Both the position numbers and the translations under genes were made by a program. From contig CAMDJS010000043.1 of assembly GCA_945900685.1 (NCBI GenBank), forward strand, positions 1 to 15,230: DNA of 15,230 nucleotides. The letters are read 5' to 3'. The DNA comes from Bordetella parapertussis. GTDB lineage: Bacteria; Pseudomonadota; Gammaproteobacteria; Burkholderiales; Burkholderiaceae_C. Of the stretch, positions 6,280 through 14,663 are shown piece after piece; position 1 is the first letter of the stretch, and the number at the start of each line of letters is the position of its first letter. A model generated the notes under the pieces. That model ran no database searches, was not told the DNA's origin, and saw nothing but the letters and a program-made list of their open reading frames with translations.

Positions 6280-7892
6280 GTGGGGTTGAGATCGCGCAAC
6301 TTGAATCGTTGCAATTTGCCGGTGGGTGTACGGGGCAATTGGTTCAGAAACACAATGTCTCTGGGGTACTTGTAGGGAGCCACAGTTCTCTTGACATGGT
6401 CTTGCAAGCTTTTAATTAATTCTGGCCCTGGCTCATAGCCTTTGGATAAAACGCAAAATGCTTGGACCACCATGCCTCGTTCAGAATCAGGTTTACCCAC
6501 CACGCCACATTCGGCGACTGCTGGATGCGATAGTAATGCGTCTTCCACTTCCGGGCCGCCGATGTTGTACCCCGCGCTGATGATCATGTCGTCAGAGCGA
6601 GATTGGTAATGAACATAACCATCTACGTCAATCATCGCCATGTCACCTGTGATGTTCCAGCCATTCACAACATAACTTTGTTGACGTTGATCCGACATAT
6701 ATTTACAACCTGTGGGACCTCGCACGGCAAGTCTTCCTATCTGGCCTGGTGGCAAAGCTTCGCCGGCTTCGTTCATCACGCAAGCTAAATATCCGGGTAC
6801 CACTTGACCGATGGTGCCAGCCCTGACGTTGTCAGCGGCAGAAGAAATAAAAATATGAAACAGTTCTGTCGCACCAATACCATCTACCATCTCTAATCCC
6901 GTGGCTGATTTCCACAACTGTCGCGTGGCATCTGGCAAGGCTTCACCCGCACTGACACTGATACGCAGACTGGGTACTGGATGACTTGCAATAATCGCCG
7001 CCATTTGTTGGTAGAACGTAGGTGCGGTGTAACAAATCGTACAAGCCGCGTCTTGCATTGCTTTGACCATGGTTTCTGGATTCAAAGGCCCTTGAGCAAA
7101 ATAAACAGATGCACCCACGGCCATGGGAAAGAGCAATAAACCACCCAGCCCAAAAGTGAAGGCCAGAGGTGGGGTGCCCACCACCACATCATGCTCAGTG
7201 GAATTGAGAACATGACGCGGCCAGGCATTACAAGCAGACCAGACATCTAAATGCGAATGGCAGGCTACTTTGGGCGAACCTGTTGTTCCAGAGGTAAAGG
7301 CCAGCATTGCAATATCGTCACCTATCGTGGCACATGCTTTAAAGTTTTTGGATTGATCGGCGCTGAGTGATTCCAAGCCATGAGGTGCAGCCGAATCGCC
7401 AAAAGAAGTCAATGGCAAAGATTGTGCTTGTTCATCTCTGGCTATATTTATTTCGCTGAGTAAAGACACATCACACAATACAAGTTGAGGCTTGGCTTTA
7501 GCGATGATCTCGCTTAACTCTTTTGCGCGCAGTAAAGGCATGGTGGCGACTGCCACCAAACCTGCTTTGACAACCGCTAACCAAGCCAGGGCGAAACCAA
7601 TGCTGTTCGTACCGCGCAACAACACCCGGTTGCCAGGCTCCAAGCCAATATTAAGAATGGCTTGAGCCCGTTGATTAACCAGCACGTGTGCCTCGCGGTA
7701 AGTGATGGTTTGGGTTGGATCTCGAAACAACACTTTGTCTGCCCAAGGAGCTTGTAATGACTTGTCTAACAATTCATGGATAAGGTTCAGCGGTTGTTCA
7801 CCTGTAGGAGAGCCAGGGGCATAGATAAACACAGGCCAAGCATTTCGTGATGGCAACCGATCGTGGACAAAGCGATCGGTTTGGGCAGTCAT
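6276..7892 (-). CDS. Aryl-CoA ligase, benzoate/2-aminobenzoate-CoA ligase type
   Basis: 538 aa, full length for acyl-adenylate-forming enzymes. Motifs: P-loop AFTSGTTGSPKV (198-209), GIGATE (338-343), WNITGD (412-417), hinge SRSDDMIISAGYNIGGPEVE (431-450), and the adenylation Lys in PTGKLQ (K526). The N-terminal DRLPSRNAWPVF resembles the opening of benzoate and 2-aminobenzoate CoA ligases. Reaction: aromatic acid + ATP + CoA to aryl-CoA + AMP + PPi, in the cytoplasm. Start overlaps the stop of the acyl-CoA dehydrogenase gene (ATGA, 7889-7892). The company of the fused flavoenzyme favours 2-aminobenzoate or salicylate as substrate over plain benzoate; the substrate pocket was not resolved by eye. 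Confidence 0.87.
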   Translation of the reverse strand: MTAQTDRFVHDRLPSRNAWPVFIYAPGSPTGEQPLNLIHELLDKSLQAPWADKVLFRDPTQTITYREAHVLVNQRAQAILNIGLEPGNRVLLRGTNSIGFALAWLAVVKAGLVAVATMPLLRAKELSEIIAKAKPQLVLCDVSLLSEINIARDEQAQSLPLTSFGDSAAPHGLESLSADQSKNFKACATIGDDIAMLAFTSGTTGSPKVACHSHLDVWSACNAWPRHVLNSTEHDVVVGTPPLAFTFGLGGLLLFPMAVGASVYFAQGPLNPETMVKAMQDAACTICYTAPTFYQQMAAIIASHPVPSLRISVSAGEALPDATRQLWKSATGLEMVDGIGATELFHIFISSAADNVRAGTIGQVVPGYLACVMNEAGEALPPGQIGRLAVRGPTGCKYMSDQRQQSYVVNGWNITGDMAMIDVDGYVHYQSRSDDMIISAGYNIGGPEVEDALLSHPAVAECGVVGKPDSERGMVVQAFCVLSKGYEPGPELIKSLQDHVKRTVAPYKYPRDIVFLNQLPRTPTGKLQRFKLRDLNPT

Positions 7893-9058
7893 GAGGACCC
7901 TTTGAGTACTGATTTACCAATAATGAGTTGCTGCACTTCCGAGGCGCCTTCGTAAATGCGTAATGAGCGTATGTCGCGGTACAAGGACTCTAGTTTGTTG
8001 CCAACCAACACACCCATACCGCCGTGCATTTGCAAAGCCATGTCGATCACTTTGGAAGCATTTTCAGTTGCGGTGAGTTTGGCCATGGCGGCGGCTTGCG
8101 TGTAGTCTGCCGCAGCAGATCCATCACTGCCTGTGGTGTCGCGCATCCATGCTGCGCGGTAAGTCAAGAGTGCAGCAGACTCCAGCAGTGACGCCATGTC
8201 ACCCAAGCGTGCTTGTGTGATTTGAAAGTCGCCCAAGTGTTGCCCAAACATCTGTCTTGATTGCACATGCACCAGTGCATCTTGTAACGCGCGACGACCC
8301 ATTCCCAATGCCGCGCCTGCAACGGAGGCACGAAAAATATCCAAGGTTCGCATCGCGAGTTTGAAGCCGCCATTCACTTCACCTAGCAGAGCCTCATCAC
8401 CTAATCGGCAATGGGTAAAACGCAGGGTAGCCAAAGGATGAGGTGACATGACATGCAAATGCTCATCATCTTGCAAGCCAGCATGCGGCGCATCCACAAT
8501 GAAGGCAGAGATACCACGTGCACCTGCGTGCACATCCGTTTTGGCAAACACTACATAAAAATCAGCCATGCCACCGTTGCTAATCCAGGTTTTAACGCCG
8601 TTTAATTGAAACCCCTTATCCGCCACGACAGCAGTGGTTTGCATCCCTGCTACATCTGAACCTGCTTGCGGTTCGCTCAAGGCAAAGGCGGCGATTTTGT
8701 GGCCGCAGGCGACTGCAGGTAAATAGTGCGCTTGCTGAGCAGGGGTACCCGCCAAGGTGATGGCACCGCTGCCCAAGCCTTGCATTGCAAACGCAAAATC
8801 AGCCAAGGGTGAGAACTGTGACAGCGTCTCGCGGATGATGACAAGTGCACGTGAATCAACTTGTGCCCAAGCACCGCCATGCTGTTCTGGCACAACGTAT
8901 TGCAACCATCCCGCATCCCCCAGTCGTTGTACCCATTCGCGACAAGCAGCGCGGTCGTCTTGTTCATTGACTTGCTGCGTTCGCATCCATGCGTGCAAGG
9001 ACGTTGCCAAGGCGCGATGGCGGTCCTCAAAAAACGGCAGTGACCATGGAGAATTCAT
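7889..9058 (-). CDS. Acyl-CoA dehydrogenase family flavoprotein
   Basis: 389 aa from the ATG at 9058. This start is one base after the stop of the crotonase gene and removes an 18-residue extension that would overlap it by 53 nt, so it is preferred over 9112. Signatures: AFALSEPQAGSDVAG in the FAD/substrate region, WISNGG, RQMFGQHLGDFQ, the QMHGGMG segment and LRIYEGASEVQQLIIG near the C-terminus. The catalytic Glu of that last motif is present (about E370). It oxidises an acyl-CoA to the 2-enoyl-CoA, passing electrons to ETF. In this operon the substrate is presumably a ring or ring-cleaved CoA ester downstream of the fused flavoenzyme; chain-length specificity cannot be read from the sequence. 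Confidence 0.88.
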   Translation of the reverse strand: MNSPWSLPFFEDRHRALATSLHAWMRTQQVNEQDDRAACREWVQRLGDAGWLQYVVPEQHGGAWAQVDSRALVIIRETLSQFSPLADFAFAMQGLGSGAITLAGTPAQQAHYLPAVACGHKIAAFALSEPQAGSDVAGMQTTAVVADKGFQLNGVKTWISNGGMADFYVVFAKTDVHAGARGISAFIVDAPHAGLQDDEHLHVMSPHPLATLRFTHCRLGDEALLGEVNGGFKLAMRTLDIFRASVAGAALGMGRRALQDALVHVQSRQMFGQHLGDFQITQARLGDMASLLESAALLTYRAAWMRDTTGSDGSAAADYTQAAAMAKLTATENASKVIDMALQMHGGMGVLVGNKLESLYRDIRSLRIYEGASEVQQLIIGKSVLKGSS

Positions 9059-9059
9059 A

Positions 9060-9917
9060 TCAATTGCCTTGAAAGACGGGTTGCTGCTTGGCAGCAAATG
9101 CTTCGTAGGCACGGTGAAAGTCTTGGGTTTGCATGCAAATAGCTTGCGCCTGTGCTTCTGCTTCTATGGCTTGATCCAAGGTCATCGACCATTCTTGGTG
9201 CAGCATGTTCTTGGTCATGCCATGTGCAAAAGCAGGTCCTTGTGCCAAGCTCAATGCCAAGGCTTGAGCAGCATCACCCAAAGCCTCTGATGTATGCAAG
9301 CTGTTGAAAAATCCCCAAGCCAAGCCTTCTGCCGCTGTCATGGCGCGACCAGTGAATAACAACTCGCTAGCGCGACCTTGTCCTATCACGCGAGGTAATA
9401 AGCTGCAGGCACCCATGTCGGCGCCAGCCAGACCCACCCTAGAAAACAAATAAGACACGCGGGTGCTGTTGGTTCCTAAACGCATGTCACTTGCCAAAGC
9501 GAGCATGGCACCTGCCCCAGCACACACCCCATCGATCGCCGCAATGATGGGTTGCGGGCACAAGCGCATGACTTTCACAAGTTCACCTGTCATGCGGGTG
9601 AAGGACAGCAACTCTGGCATGGTCATCTTGGTGAGCGGGCCAATGATGTCATGGACATCGCCACCTGAGCAAAAGTTGCCCCCCGCGCCTTGCACTATCA
9701 CTGTCCGAACATCTGTGGCCATGCGCAATGCGTGAAAGAGGTCACGAAGTTCAGCATACGAAGCAAACGTCAGTGGGTTCTTACGCTCAGGTCGGTTCAA
9801 GGTCAAGGTCGCCACACCCTGGTCATCGCACACCCAGTCAAAGTGTTGGGGCATGTGGTGTTTCCAGCTTTGGTATTGACCATGCATGGGGTTGGTGTCA
9901 GGGATGTAATGTTTCAT
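9060..9917 (-). CDS. Crotonase-superfamily protein lacking both hydratase glutamates
   Basis: 285 aa with an N-terminal extension of about 25 residues. Crotonase features: [10 protein letters not shown] (41-50) and [10 protein letters not shown] (79-88) for CoA binding and the oxyanion hole, and [16 protein letters not shown] (129-144) for the second one. By eye, the two hydratase Glu positions are Met138 and Phe158, so normal hydration is unlikely. An Asp (D167 in AGADMGA) lies close to the position used by dienoyl-CoA isomerases and PaaG-type isomerases. A ring-ester isomerase, hydrolase or ring-opening function is inferred rather than shown. The start overlaps the MarR stop (ATGA, 9914-9917), and its stop is one base from the next gene. 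Confidence 0.85.
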   Translation of the reverse strand: MKHYIPDTNPMHGQYQSWKHHMPQHFDWVCDDQGVATLTLNRPERKNPLTFASYAELRDLFHALRMATDVRTVIVQGAGGNFCSGGDVHDIIGPLTKMTMPELLSFTRMTGELVKVMRLCPQPIIAAIDGVCAGAGAMLALASDMRLGTNSTRVSYLFSRVGLAGADMGACSLLPRVIGQGRASELLFTGRAMTAAEGLAWGFFNSLHTSEALGDAAQALALSLAQGPAFAHGMTKNMLHQEWSMTLDQAIEAEAQAQAICMQTQDFHRAYEAFAAKQQPVFQGN

Positions 9918-10387
9918 AGAGACTCCGCGGAAGACCTGCTGTGTTCTTTGACCCGACCCAAGAGTGTGTGCAGGTTTTTGACTTCTTGACTACTTAATGG
10001 CTCGAAAGAATTAACGATCCAGTTTTCATGCCGTTTGGCCATTTTTTTGAACTGGGATCTCCCTTTTGATGTCAGTTTTATCAACCAAGCGCGACGGTCA
10101 TCGGGCAGGCTGATGCGCTCTATGAGCCCTTCTTTGACCAATTGGTCGGTCACCGGCGTGATGTTGCCGCTGGTCACCATCATGCGGCGCGACAACTCGC
10201 TCATCTTCATGCCTTGAGGTTCCCTCTCTAGTTGCGCCATTAAGTCAAACCGGGGGAGGGTGGTGTTGAACTCTTCGCGCAAACCATTTCGAACCTGCTT
10301 TTCAATCAGTTGAGTGCAGGTGAGCAGGCGTAGCCATAAGCGCAGTGTGTCAGGGTGTTCGCTATGAGCGCGTGCTTCTAAATCCAT
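9914..10387 (-). CDS. MarR-family transcriptional regulator, probable aryl-CoA-responsive repressor of the operon
   Basis: 157 aa. N-terminal dimerisation helix ([19 protein letters not shown]), then the winged helix: [20 protein letters not shown] (recognition region, about 70-90), [20 protein letters not shown] with the DDRR wing, and a C-terminal dimer helix. It is the second gene of the operon, 2 nt after the flavoenzyme stop, with GAGG before its ATG, and overlaps the crotonase start. Regulators of this family next to aromatic-CoA genes commonly repress them until the aryl-CoA binds. The palindrome at 12681-12693 is the obvious target. The ligand is inferred. Confidence 0.87.
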   Translation of the reverse strand: MDLEARAHSEHPDTLRLWLRLLTCTQLIEKQVRNGLREEFNTTLPRFDLMAQLEREPQGMKMSELSRRMMVTSGNITPVTDQLVKEGLIERISLPDDRRAWLIKLTSKGRSQFKKMAKRHENWIVNSFEPLSSQEVKNLHTLLGRVKEHSRSSAESL

Positions 10388-10389
10388 TT

Positions 10390-12678
10390 TTACCTCGGTG
10401 TGTTGAGTAATCGGTAAAGTTGATCACGACCGCTTTCATACACGCGTGGCCAGACCACATCTTTGCTACCCATCTTTGCCGCTTCGTGTAATGTCCAAGC
10501 CGGATCTGACAAATGCGGCCGTGCCACGGCGCACAGGTCAGCGCGACCTGCCGCAACAATGCTGTTGGCATGATCGGCTTCACTGATAGCACCCACCGCC
10601 ATGGTGGCTATGTGAAGCTCGTTGCGGATGCGGTCGGAAAAAGGAGTTTGGTACATGCGTCCATACACAGGCTTAGCCGCGCGAGTGGTTTGCCCTGAGG
10701 ATACGTCGATCAGATCGCAGCCGGCAGCTTGGAAAAATCGTGCGATTTCCACAGCGTGGTCATCGGTGTTACCTCCAGGTGCCCAGTCGTGAGCCGAAAT
10801 GCGCACACTCATTGGTTTACATGCGGGCCATACTGCACGCATGGCCGTGAATACTTCCAAGGGGTAGCGGCAGCGATTGGCCAAACTACCGCCATAGATA
10901 TCGGTACGGTGATTAGTGAGTGGGCAGATGAAACCCGACAACAAAGACCCGTGTGCACTGTGCAACTCCAACCAATCGAACCCAGCCGCATCGGCACGTT
11001 GCGTTGCTTGCACAAACTGAGCAGTCAAGGTCTGCATATCGGTCGTGTTCATTGCCCGTGGCACTGCGTTGTTTGGACCATAGGCGACCGGGCTGGCCGC
11101 TATCAAGGGCCAGTTGTCTTTGAGAAGTGGCTCATCAATCGCTTCCCACCCTAACTGCGTCGAGCCTTTGGCGCCGCTGTGGCCAAGTTGCAAACCAATG
11201 TGGGCATCATGTTGGTGTACAAATTCAGTGATGCGACGAAAAGCATGTTGCTGAGTGTTATTCCACAAACCAGGACAACCAAGCGTAATGCGACCCTCTG
11301 GAGTGGGACTGGTCATCTCCACCATCAGCAAGCCAGCGCCACCTAATGCACGTGAACCGTGGTGCACCAGATGAAAATCATTGACCACACCCGCCACCGC
11401 GCTGTAGGTGGCCATGGGTGAAACCACAATGCGATTTTTTAGTTTCAGTTCGCGAAGTTTGAAAGGCAAGAGCATGGGTGCGACTGCACGCCCCCCAGAC
11501 AACCAAGATTCAAATTGACCCAACCAAGCAGGGTCGCGAAGCCGCAGGTTCTCATGACTGATGCGTTGTGAGCGGGTCAGTAAGGAATAGGTAAATTGCT
11601 CAATATCCATGTGTACATAACGGTCTACATGCTCAAACCAAGAGGTGGAATTGCGAGCAGCATTTTGTATCTTCAGCACCTCGACAATGCGCCGCTCTTC
11701 ATAGGCTTGCAGCACCGTTTGCATATCAGCATCAGCATGTTTGGCAAAAGTATTGGCCAACTCAATGGCATCTTCTAAGGCGAGTTTGGTGCCGCTGCCA
11801 ATCGAGAAGTGTGCAGTGTGTGCTGCGTCACCCATCAAAACAACAGGAACAGGATTATCTTGCTGTGCATTCGTCCAATGAACCCAGTTTTTGCAAATGA
11901 CCCGAGGAAACTGCATCCAGATGGCAGAACCGCGCAGGTGTAGCGCATTGCTTATCAGTGGTTGACCATCTAAATATTTGGCAAAGAGGTTTTGGCAAAA
12001 TGCCACGCCTTCTTCTTGGCTCATCTTGTCAATGCCATGCGCTTTCCAAACTGATTCGGGCGTTTCCACAATGAAAGTGGATGTGTGTTCGTCGTACTTG
12101 TACGCATGGGCTTGAAACCAGCCGTGCTCTGTTTGCTCAAATGCAAAGGTGAAAGCATCAAAGGTTTTGTGAGTGCCCAGCCATACAAAACGGCAATTTC
12201 GTACATCAATGTCAGGCTGGTAACTTTCAGCGTAACGGCTACGAATGCGGCTATTCAATCCATCACTGGCAATCACCAGGTCGGCTTGGTATTGTGCAGC
12301 CAAGACTTGGTCGTCCATCACATCATTTTCAAATACCAGTTGCACGTCAATTTCTTCACAGCGCTGTTGCAGGATATTGAGCAGGTGTTTTCGTCCGATA
12401 CCGCAAAAACCGTGGCCTGTTGAGCGAATTTGCTTACCTTTAAAAAACACCTCAATGTCGTCCCAATGGTTGAATGCATCCCCAATCAGTTGTGCTGACT
12501 TTGGATCGGCGCTGCGCAGGTTATCCAGAGTCTGGTCGCTCAACACCACGCCCCATCCAAAAGTGTCATAGGGGCGGTTACGCTCTACCACGGTCACTTG
12601 ATGTGCAGGGTTTTGGAGCTTCATTAAAAGCGCAAAATACAAGCCTGCTGGCCCGCCACCAATACATAAAATTTTCAT
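10390..12678 (-). CDS. Bifunctional flavoprotein: aryl-CoA monooxygenase fused to an OYE-type reductase
   Basis: 762 aa in two parts. Residues 1-400: class A flavin monooxygenase with [13 protein letters not shown] (7-19), the DG motif [13 protein letters not shown], and [18 protein letters not shown] for FAD. Residues about 405-762: Old Yellow Enzyme (FMN) barrel starting [20 protein letters not shown], with [35 protein letters not shown] and [16 protein letters not shown] FMN contacts (seen as [10 protein letters not shown]). This architecture is known from 2-aminobenzoyl-CoA monooxygenase/reductase of Azoarcus evansii, which hydroxylates and then reduces the ring, and from proteins annotated salicylyl-CoA 5-hydroxylase. 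Which substrate applies is open. It is the first gene of the operon and has no ribosome binding site; its promoter predicts a leaderless transcript. Confidence 0.9.
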   Translation of the reverse strand: MKILCIGGGPAGLYFALLMKLQNPAHQVTVVERNRPYDTFGWGVVLSDQTLDNLRSADPKSAQLIGDAFNHWDDIEVFFKGKQIRSTGHGFCGIGRKHLLNILQQRCEEIDVQLVFENDVMDDQVLAAQYQADLVIASDGLNSRIRSRYAESYQPDIDVRNCRFVWLGTHKTFDAFTFAFEQTEHGWFQAHAYKYDEHTSTFIVETPESVWKAHGIDKMSQEEGVAFCQNLFAKYLDGQPLISNALHLRGSAIWMQFPRVICKNWVHWTNAQQDNPVPVVLMGDAAHTAHFSIGSGTKLALEDAIELANTFAKHADADMQTVLQAYEERRIVEVLKIQNAARNSTSWFEHVDRYVHMDIEQFTYSLLTRSQRISHENLRLRDPAWLGQFESWLSGGRAVAPMLLPFKLRELKLKNRIVVSPMATYSAVAGVVNDFHLVHHGSRALGGAGLLMVEMTSPTPEGRITLGCPGLWNNTQQHAFRRITEFVHQHDAHIGLQLGHSGAKGSTQLGWEAIDEPLLKDNWPLIAASPVAYGPNNAVPRAMNTTDMQTLTAQFVQATQRADAAGFDWLELHSAHGSLLSGFICPLTNHRTDIYGGSLANRCRYPLEVFTAMRAVWPACKPMSVRISAHDWAPGGNTDDHAVEIARFFQAAGCDLIDVSSGQTTRAAKPVYGRMYQTPFSDRIRNELHIATMAVGAISEADHANSIVAAGRADLCAVARPHLSDPAWTLHEAAKMGSKDVVWPRVYESGRDQLYRLLNTPR

Positions 12679-12680
12679 AT

Positions 12681-12693
12681 CTGAATTATTCAG
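12681..12693. promoter_or_regulatory. Perfect palindrome CTGAAT-T-ATTCAG, probable MarR operator
   Basis: A 13-bp perfect palindrome with a one-base centre, two bases upstream of the flavoenzyme ATG. It overlaps the -10 element of the predicted promoter, so a bound dimer would block RNA polymerase. MarR proteins typically bind short AT-rich palindromes such as this; the gene for one is second in the operon. I saw no other copy of the palindrome in the window. Confidence 0.6.
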
Positions 12694-12714
12694 GCCTTAA
12701 GTAACTGATGTCAA
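12685..12714 (-). promoter_or_regulatory. Promoter of the aryl-CoA operon, predicting a leaderless mRNA
   Basis: On the minus strand a consensus -35 TTGACA (12714-12709), an 18-nt spacer and AATAAT (12690-12685, five of six matches) place the transcription start seven bases on, at the A of the ATG at 12678. The upstream sequence has no Shine-Dalgarno, consistent with leaderless translation. A longer leader would require an upstream promoter, for which I saw no comparable match. Confidence 0.6.
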
Positions 12715-12733
12715 GTCATGATTGCTATCTTGG

Positions 12734-12752
12734 GCAAAGGGTTTTCCCTTGC
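12734..12752. repeat. GC-containing hairpin in the operon's upstream region
   Basis: GCAAAGGG (12734-12741) and CCCTTGC (12746-12752) pair over seven positions with one bulged A around TTTT. It lies upstream of the operon -35 box in the 233-nt gap after the DUF3429 gene. A seven-T run starts at 12761, eight bases beyond the hairpin on the plus side, too far for a standard terminator. It could insulate the operon from readthrough. The rest of 12694-12911 shows nothing further I can support. Confidence 0.3.
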
Positions 12753-12911
12753 GCTGTCGGTTTTTTTATAAACCACCCTGCATGAATGTTTTCATTTAAT
12801 TTAACGGAACCAAGCTGACTGGCCTTGACCAACGCAGATTGTTCTTGCTAGCGTAATTCTCTTTTAGATCAAATCAAGATTAGCTCATGGTAATTTTTGT
12901 TGGGTTTTAAA

Positions 12912-13358
12912 TCATTGACTGATGATGAGCGTAAGCGGTATGAATAAACTCAAACTCGCAACTAGTGTCAGTACAAATCGCAACTTGAGCCAAGCCGATA
13001 AATTGAAAGTTGGATAAGTTTTGTAATCCACAAAAAAGCAGACCCAAAGGATCAAACCTTCAATAGCAAGTCCCAGTTGGGTACTGAAAACCAAGCTCAG
13101 CCATGCTGCCAAACTAGGAATCACCCCCCAAACAAGCCTCAGACTGTTTGGGGAATCTTCCCTCATCGTTAGGCCCCAATGTATAGCGCCTAAGAAGCTG
13201 ATGATGGTTGCGCCATATGCCAAAAGACTGAACAAAATTGTTTGCTGATGGGTCCCAGAAGTGAGCACGGATAGGCTTGATAGTCCGACAAAAGGAAGCA
13301 ATCCCCCAAACCCGAGGAGCAGGGCCGTCAAAGAAGGTTTATTGATGTGATTCGACAT
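12912..13358 (-). CDS. DUF3429-family integral membrane protein
   Basis: 148 aa with four to five hydrophobic segments: LTALLLGFGGLLPFVGL, ILFSLLAYGATIISFLGAIHWG, LVWGVIPSLAAWLSLVF, LAIEGLILWVCFFVD and FVLTLVASLSLFIPLTL. The stretch YGATIISFLGAIHWGLTM is the most conserved part of the DUF3429 family. The function is unknown. The gene lies between the TIGR03643 gene upstream and the aryl-CoA operon downstream, all on the same strand; gaps of 153 and 233 nt and a separate promoter argue against membership of the operon. No strong ribosome binding site was seen. Confidence 0.8.
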   Translation of the reverse strand: MSNHINKPSLTALLLGFGGLLPFVGLSSLSVLTSGTHQQTILFSLLAYGATIISFLGAIHWGLTMREDSPNSLRLVWGVIPSLAAWLSLVFSTQLGLAIEGLILWVCFFVDYKTYPTFNLSAWLKLRFVLTLVASLSLFIPLTLIISQ

Positions 13359-13511
13359 GTAATGCTATTTGAAAGAATTTGATTGAGATTCGAAGATGTA
13401 GATCAGTGCCAAAGGGGGGGTGTATCTGGCTTTCGAATTCGTTGATGCAGTTGTCTGTTGCACAGCATCTTGGTTCTTACCTCATGATCGCTTCTTTGTC
13501 TAAATCAGTGA
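13359..13511. other. Intergenic gap between the DUF3429 and TIGR03643 genes
   Basis: 153 nt without a gene. It contains a run of seven G at 13414-13420. A TTGGCA on the minus strand could be a -35 box, but no acceptable -10 lies at the right distance. No hairpin with a T-run was seen. Confidence 0.4.
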
Positions 13512-13799
13512 TTAGCAATTAGCTCTGCGGTGATCTGCAATTTGCCGATCATGGAATTTCATCTCATTACTTCTCAGTGCACGATGCTTGGTAGAGCGAC
13601 CTTTGACTCTTTTTCTCCAAAGTGTGAATGACTTTGGCTTAAGTGCTGCTCGCATGAGATTGACCACTTGCGCCTCTGTAAGTCCCGTTCGCTCGTGTAT
13701 GGTCTCAAATGTTGTGCGGTCCTCCCAAGCCATTTGAATCACATATGAGATATCGCCTTCAGTAAGAGTCATGTGTGTAATTAATTTGCTTAAAGACAT
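13512..13799 (-). CDS. TIGR03643-family (DUF2805) small protein
   Basis: 95 aa. The core is recognisable: LTEGDISYVIQMAWEDRTTFETIHERTG, then LTEAQVVNLMRAALKPKSF and the basic signature LWRKRVKGRSTKH (residues about 59-71), followed by a tail rich in Arg and His. (Each quoted run is a fragment of one continuous helical segment.) The pattern looks like a helix-turn-helix with a basic tail, so nucleic-acid binding is a reasonable guess, but no function is established. The start may be Met10 at 13772, since most members begin close to that point; neither start has a clear ribosome binding site. In other bacteria I recall family members lying near photolyase/cryptochrome genes, which are not in this window. 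Confidence 0.78.
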   Translation of the reverse strand: MSLSKLITHMTLTEGDISYVIQMAWEDRTTFETIHERTGLTEAQVVNLMRAALKPKSFTLWRKRVKGRSTKHRALRSNEMKFHDRQIADHRRANC

Positions 13800-14072
13800 C
13801 GAGAGTAATCATTCTTAAAGTTGCAATCACAATTGAATAGGTTTTGACTTAGTTTTATTGATTCAATCCAGATAATTCTACAGATTCTTTTTTATATATG
13901 CTGAGTTAAATTGAGTTCGGTAATATTTTGATTAACGCATCAAAGGGTCAAAATGAAAGTAAGTGGCCCGTCACATCAATGCTAGAGCTTGCATACCGAG
14001 CATTCTTGCCTTTACGCCCTTGGCTGCAACGTTGGGCTAGCGCAGTGCTTGATAACTAAAGACGAATATTCC
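13800..14072. other. Intergenic region of 273 nt between the TIGR03643 and DUF427 genes
   Basis: AT-rich on the left half and presumably holding the minus-strand promoter of the TIGR03643 gene. An 11-bp perfect palindrome, ATTGA-T-TCAAT, lies at 13857-13867, about 58 nt upstream of that gene's start, and is a possible regulator site. No gene, RNA or terminator could be supported in the rest. Confidence 0.4.
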
Positions 14073-14624
14073 TTACCAGTCGCTGCTGTTGGGCTCACCT
14101 TTGAATGGCCCAGACAGATCTGGTGTGATCCAGCCTCCATAAAACCCGCCAGACTGTGGAACAACGTTTGCACCATCGACTGTGCAATCGAGATGGTGTG
14201 CATAAAAAGCAATGCAATCTGCCAACGACTCCGCGCCTGCCAAGGGTTGCGGATAGCTCCAAGCCACTCTGGGTAAACAGTGCTCACCATCCAACAGATC
14301 CCAATAAAGCGCAGGGCCTTTCCACTCGCAAAATGAGCCTCGTCCAGCGGGACGCAAAAGTGCATCTTTGACGTCTGCCATTGGAATGTAAAAAGTGGGT
14401 GGGTGAGATGTCTCCCTGACTGCCCAGGCACCACAGGTTCGAGCCACCAGTGTCATACCCCAATGCACCACGATCTCGCGCTTGTCGCGAACGAGTTCTG
14501 GTGGACGCGGGAAATCCCACACTGAAATTTGACCTTGCATCGGGGCTTGGGCAAAAGCAGGGCGGTCCTTACCTCGCCATCGCCATTGAGCGCGGGCCAG
14601 TGCCAATGAATCGGGATCATTCAT
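14073..14624 (-). CDS. DUF427-domain protein
   Basis: 183 aa, full length. The family core is clear: VWDFPRPPEL near residue 35, VVHWGMTLVARTCGAWAVRE, SHPPTFYIPMADV, FCEWKGPALYWDL, VAWSYPQPL, CIAFYAHHLDC and the C-terminal GGFYGGWITPDLSGPFKGEP. The family is widespread and has a beta-tent fold; the biochemical function is not settled. It starts about 39 nt after the stop of the catalase-family gene on the same strand, so the two are probably cotranscribed. No ribosome binding site was evident before the ATG. Confidence 0.87.
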   Translation of the reverse strand: MNDPDSLALARAQWRWRGKDRPAFAQAPMQGQISVWDFPRPPELVRDKREIVVHWGMTLVARTCGAWAVRETSHPPTFYIPMADVKDALLRPAGRGSFCEWKGPALYWDLLDGEHCLPRVAWSYPQPLAGAESLADCIAFYAHHLDCTVDGANVVPQSGGFYGGWITPDLSGPFKGEPNSSDW

Positions 14625-14663
14625 TGCAGTGGCAAGACAGCGTGTGCCCCGTCACGCAATCAT

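Noticed and set aside
9059-9112. Upstream start (9112) for the acyl-CoA dehydrogenase
   Set aside because: It would overlap the crotonase gene by 53 nt and add residues atypical of the family; ATG 9058, one base past the upstream stop, fits the operon pattern.
8757-9290. 177-codon plus-strand frame across the acyl-CoA dehydrogenase/crotonase junction
   Set aside because: Antisense shadow rich in Cys, Ser and His, crossing two real genes.
12734-12768. Hairpin followed by T-run as a plus-strand intrinsic terminator
   Set aside because: The T-run is eight bases beyond the stem and no plus-strand gene is upstream to terminate.
14012-14434. 140-codon minus-strand frame overlapping DUF427
   Set aside because: Shadow in another frame of the same strand; DUF427 motifs are unambiguous in the chosen frame.
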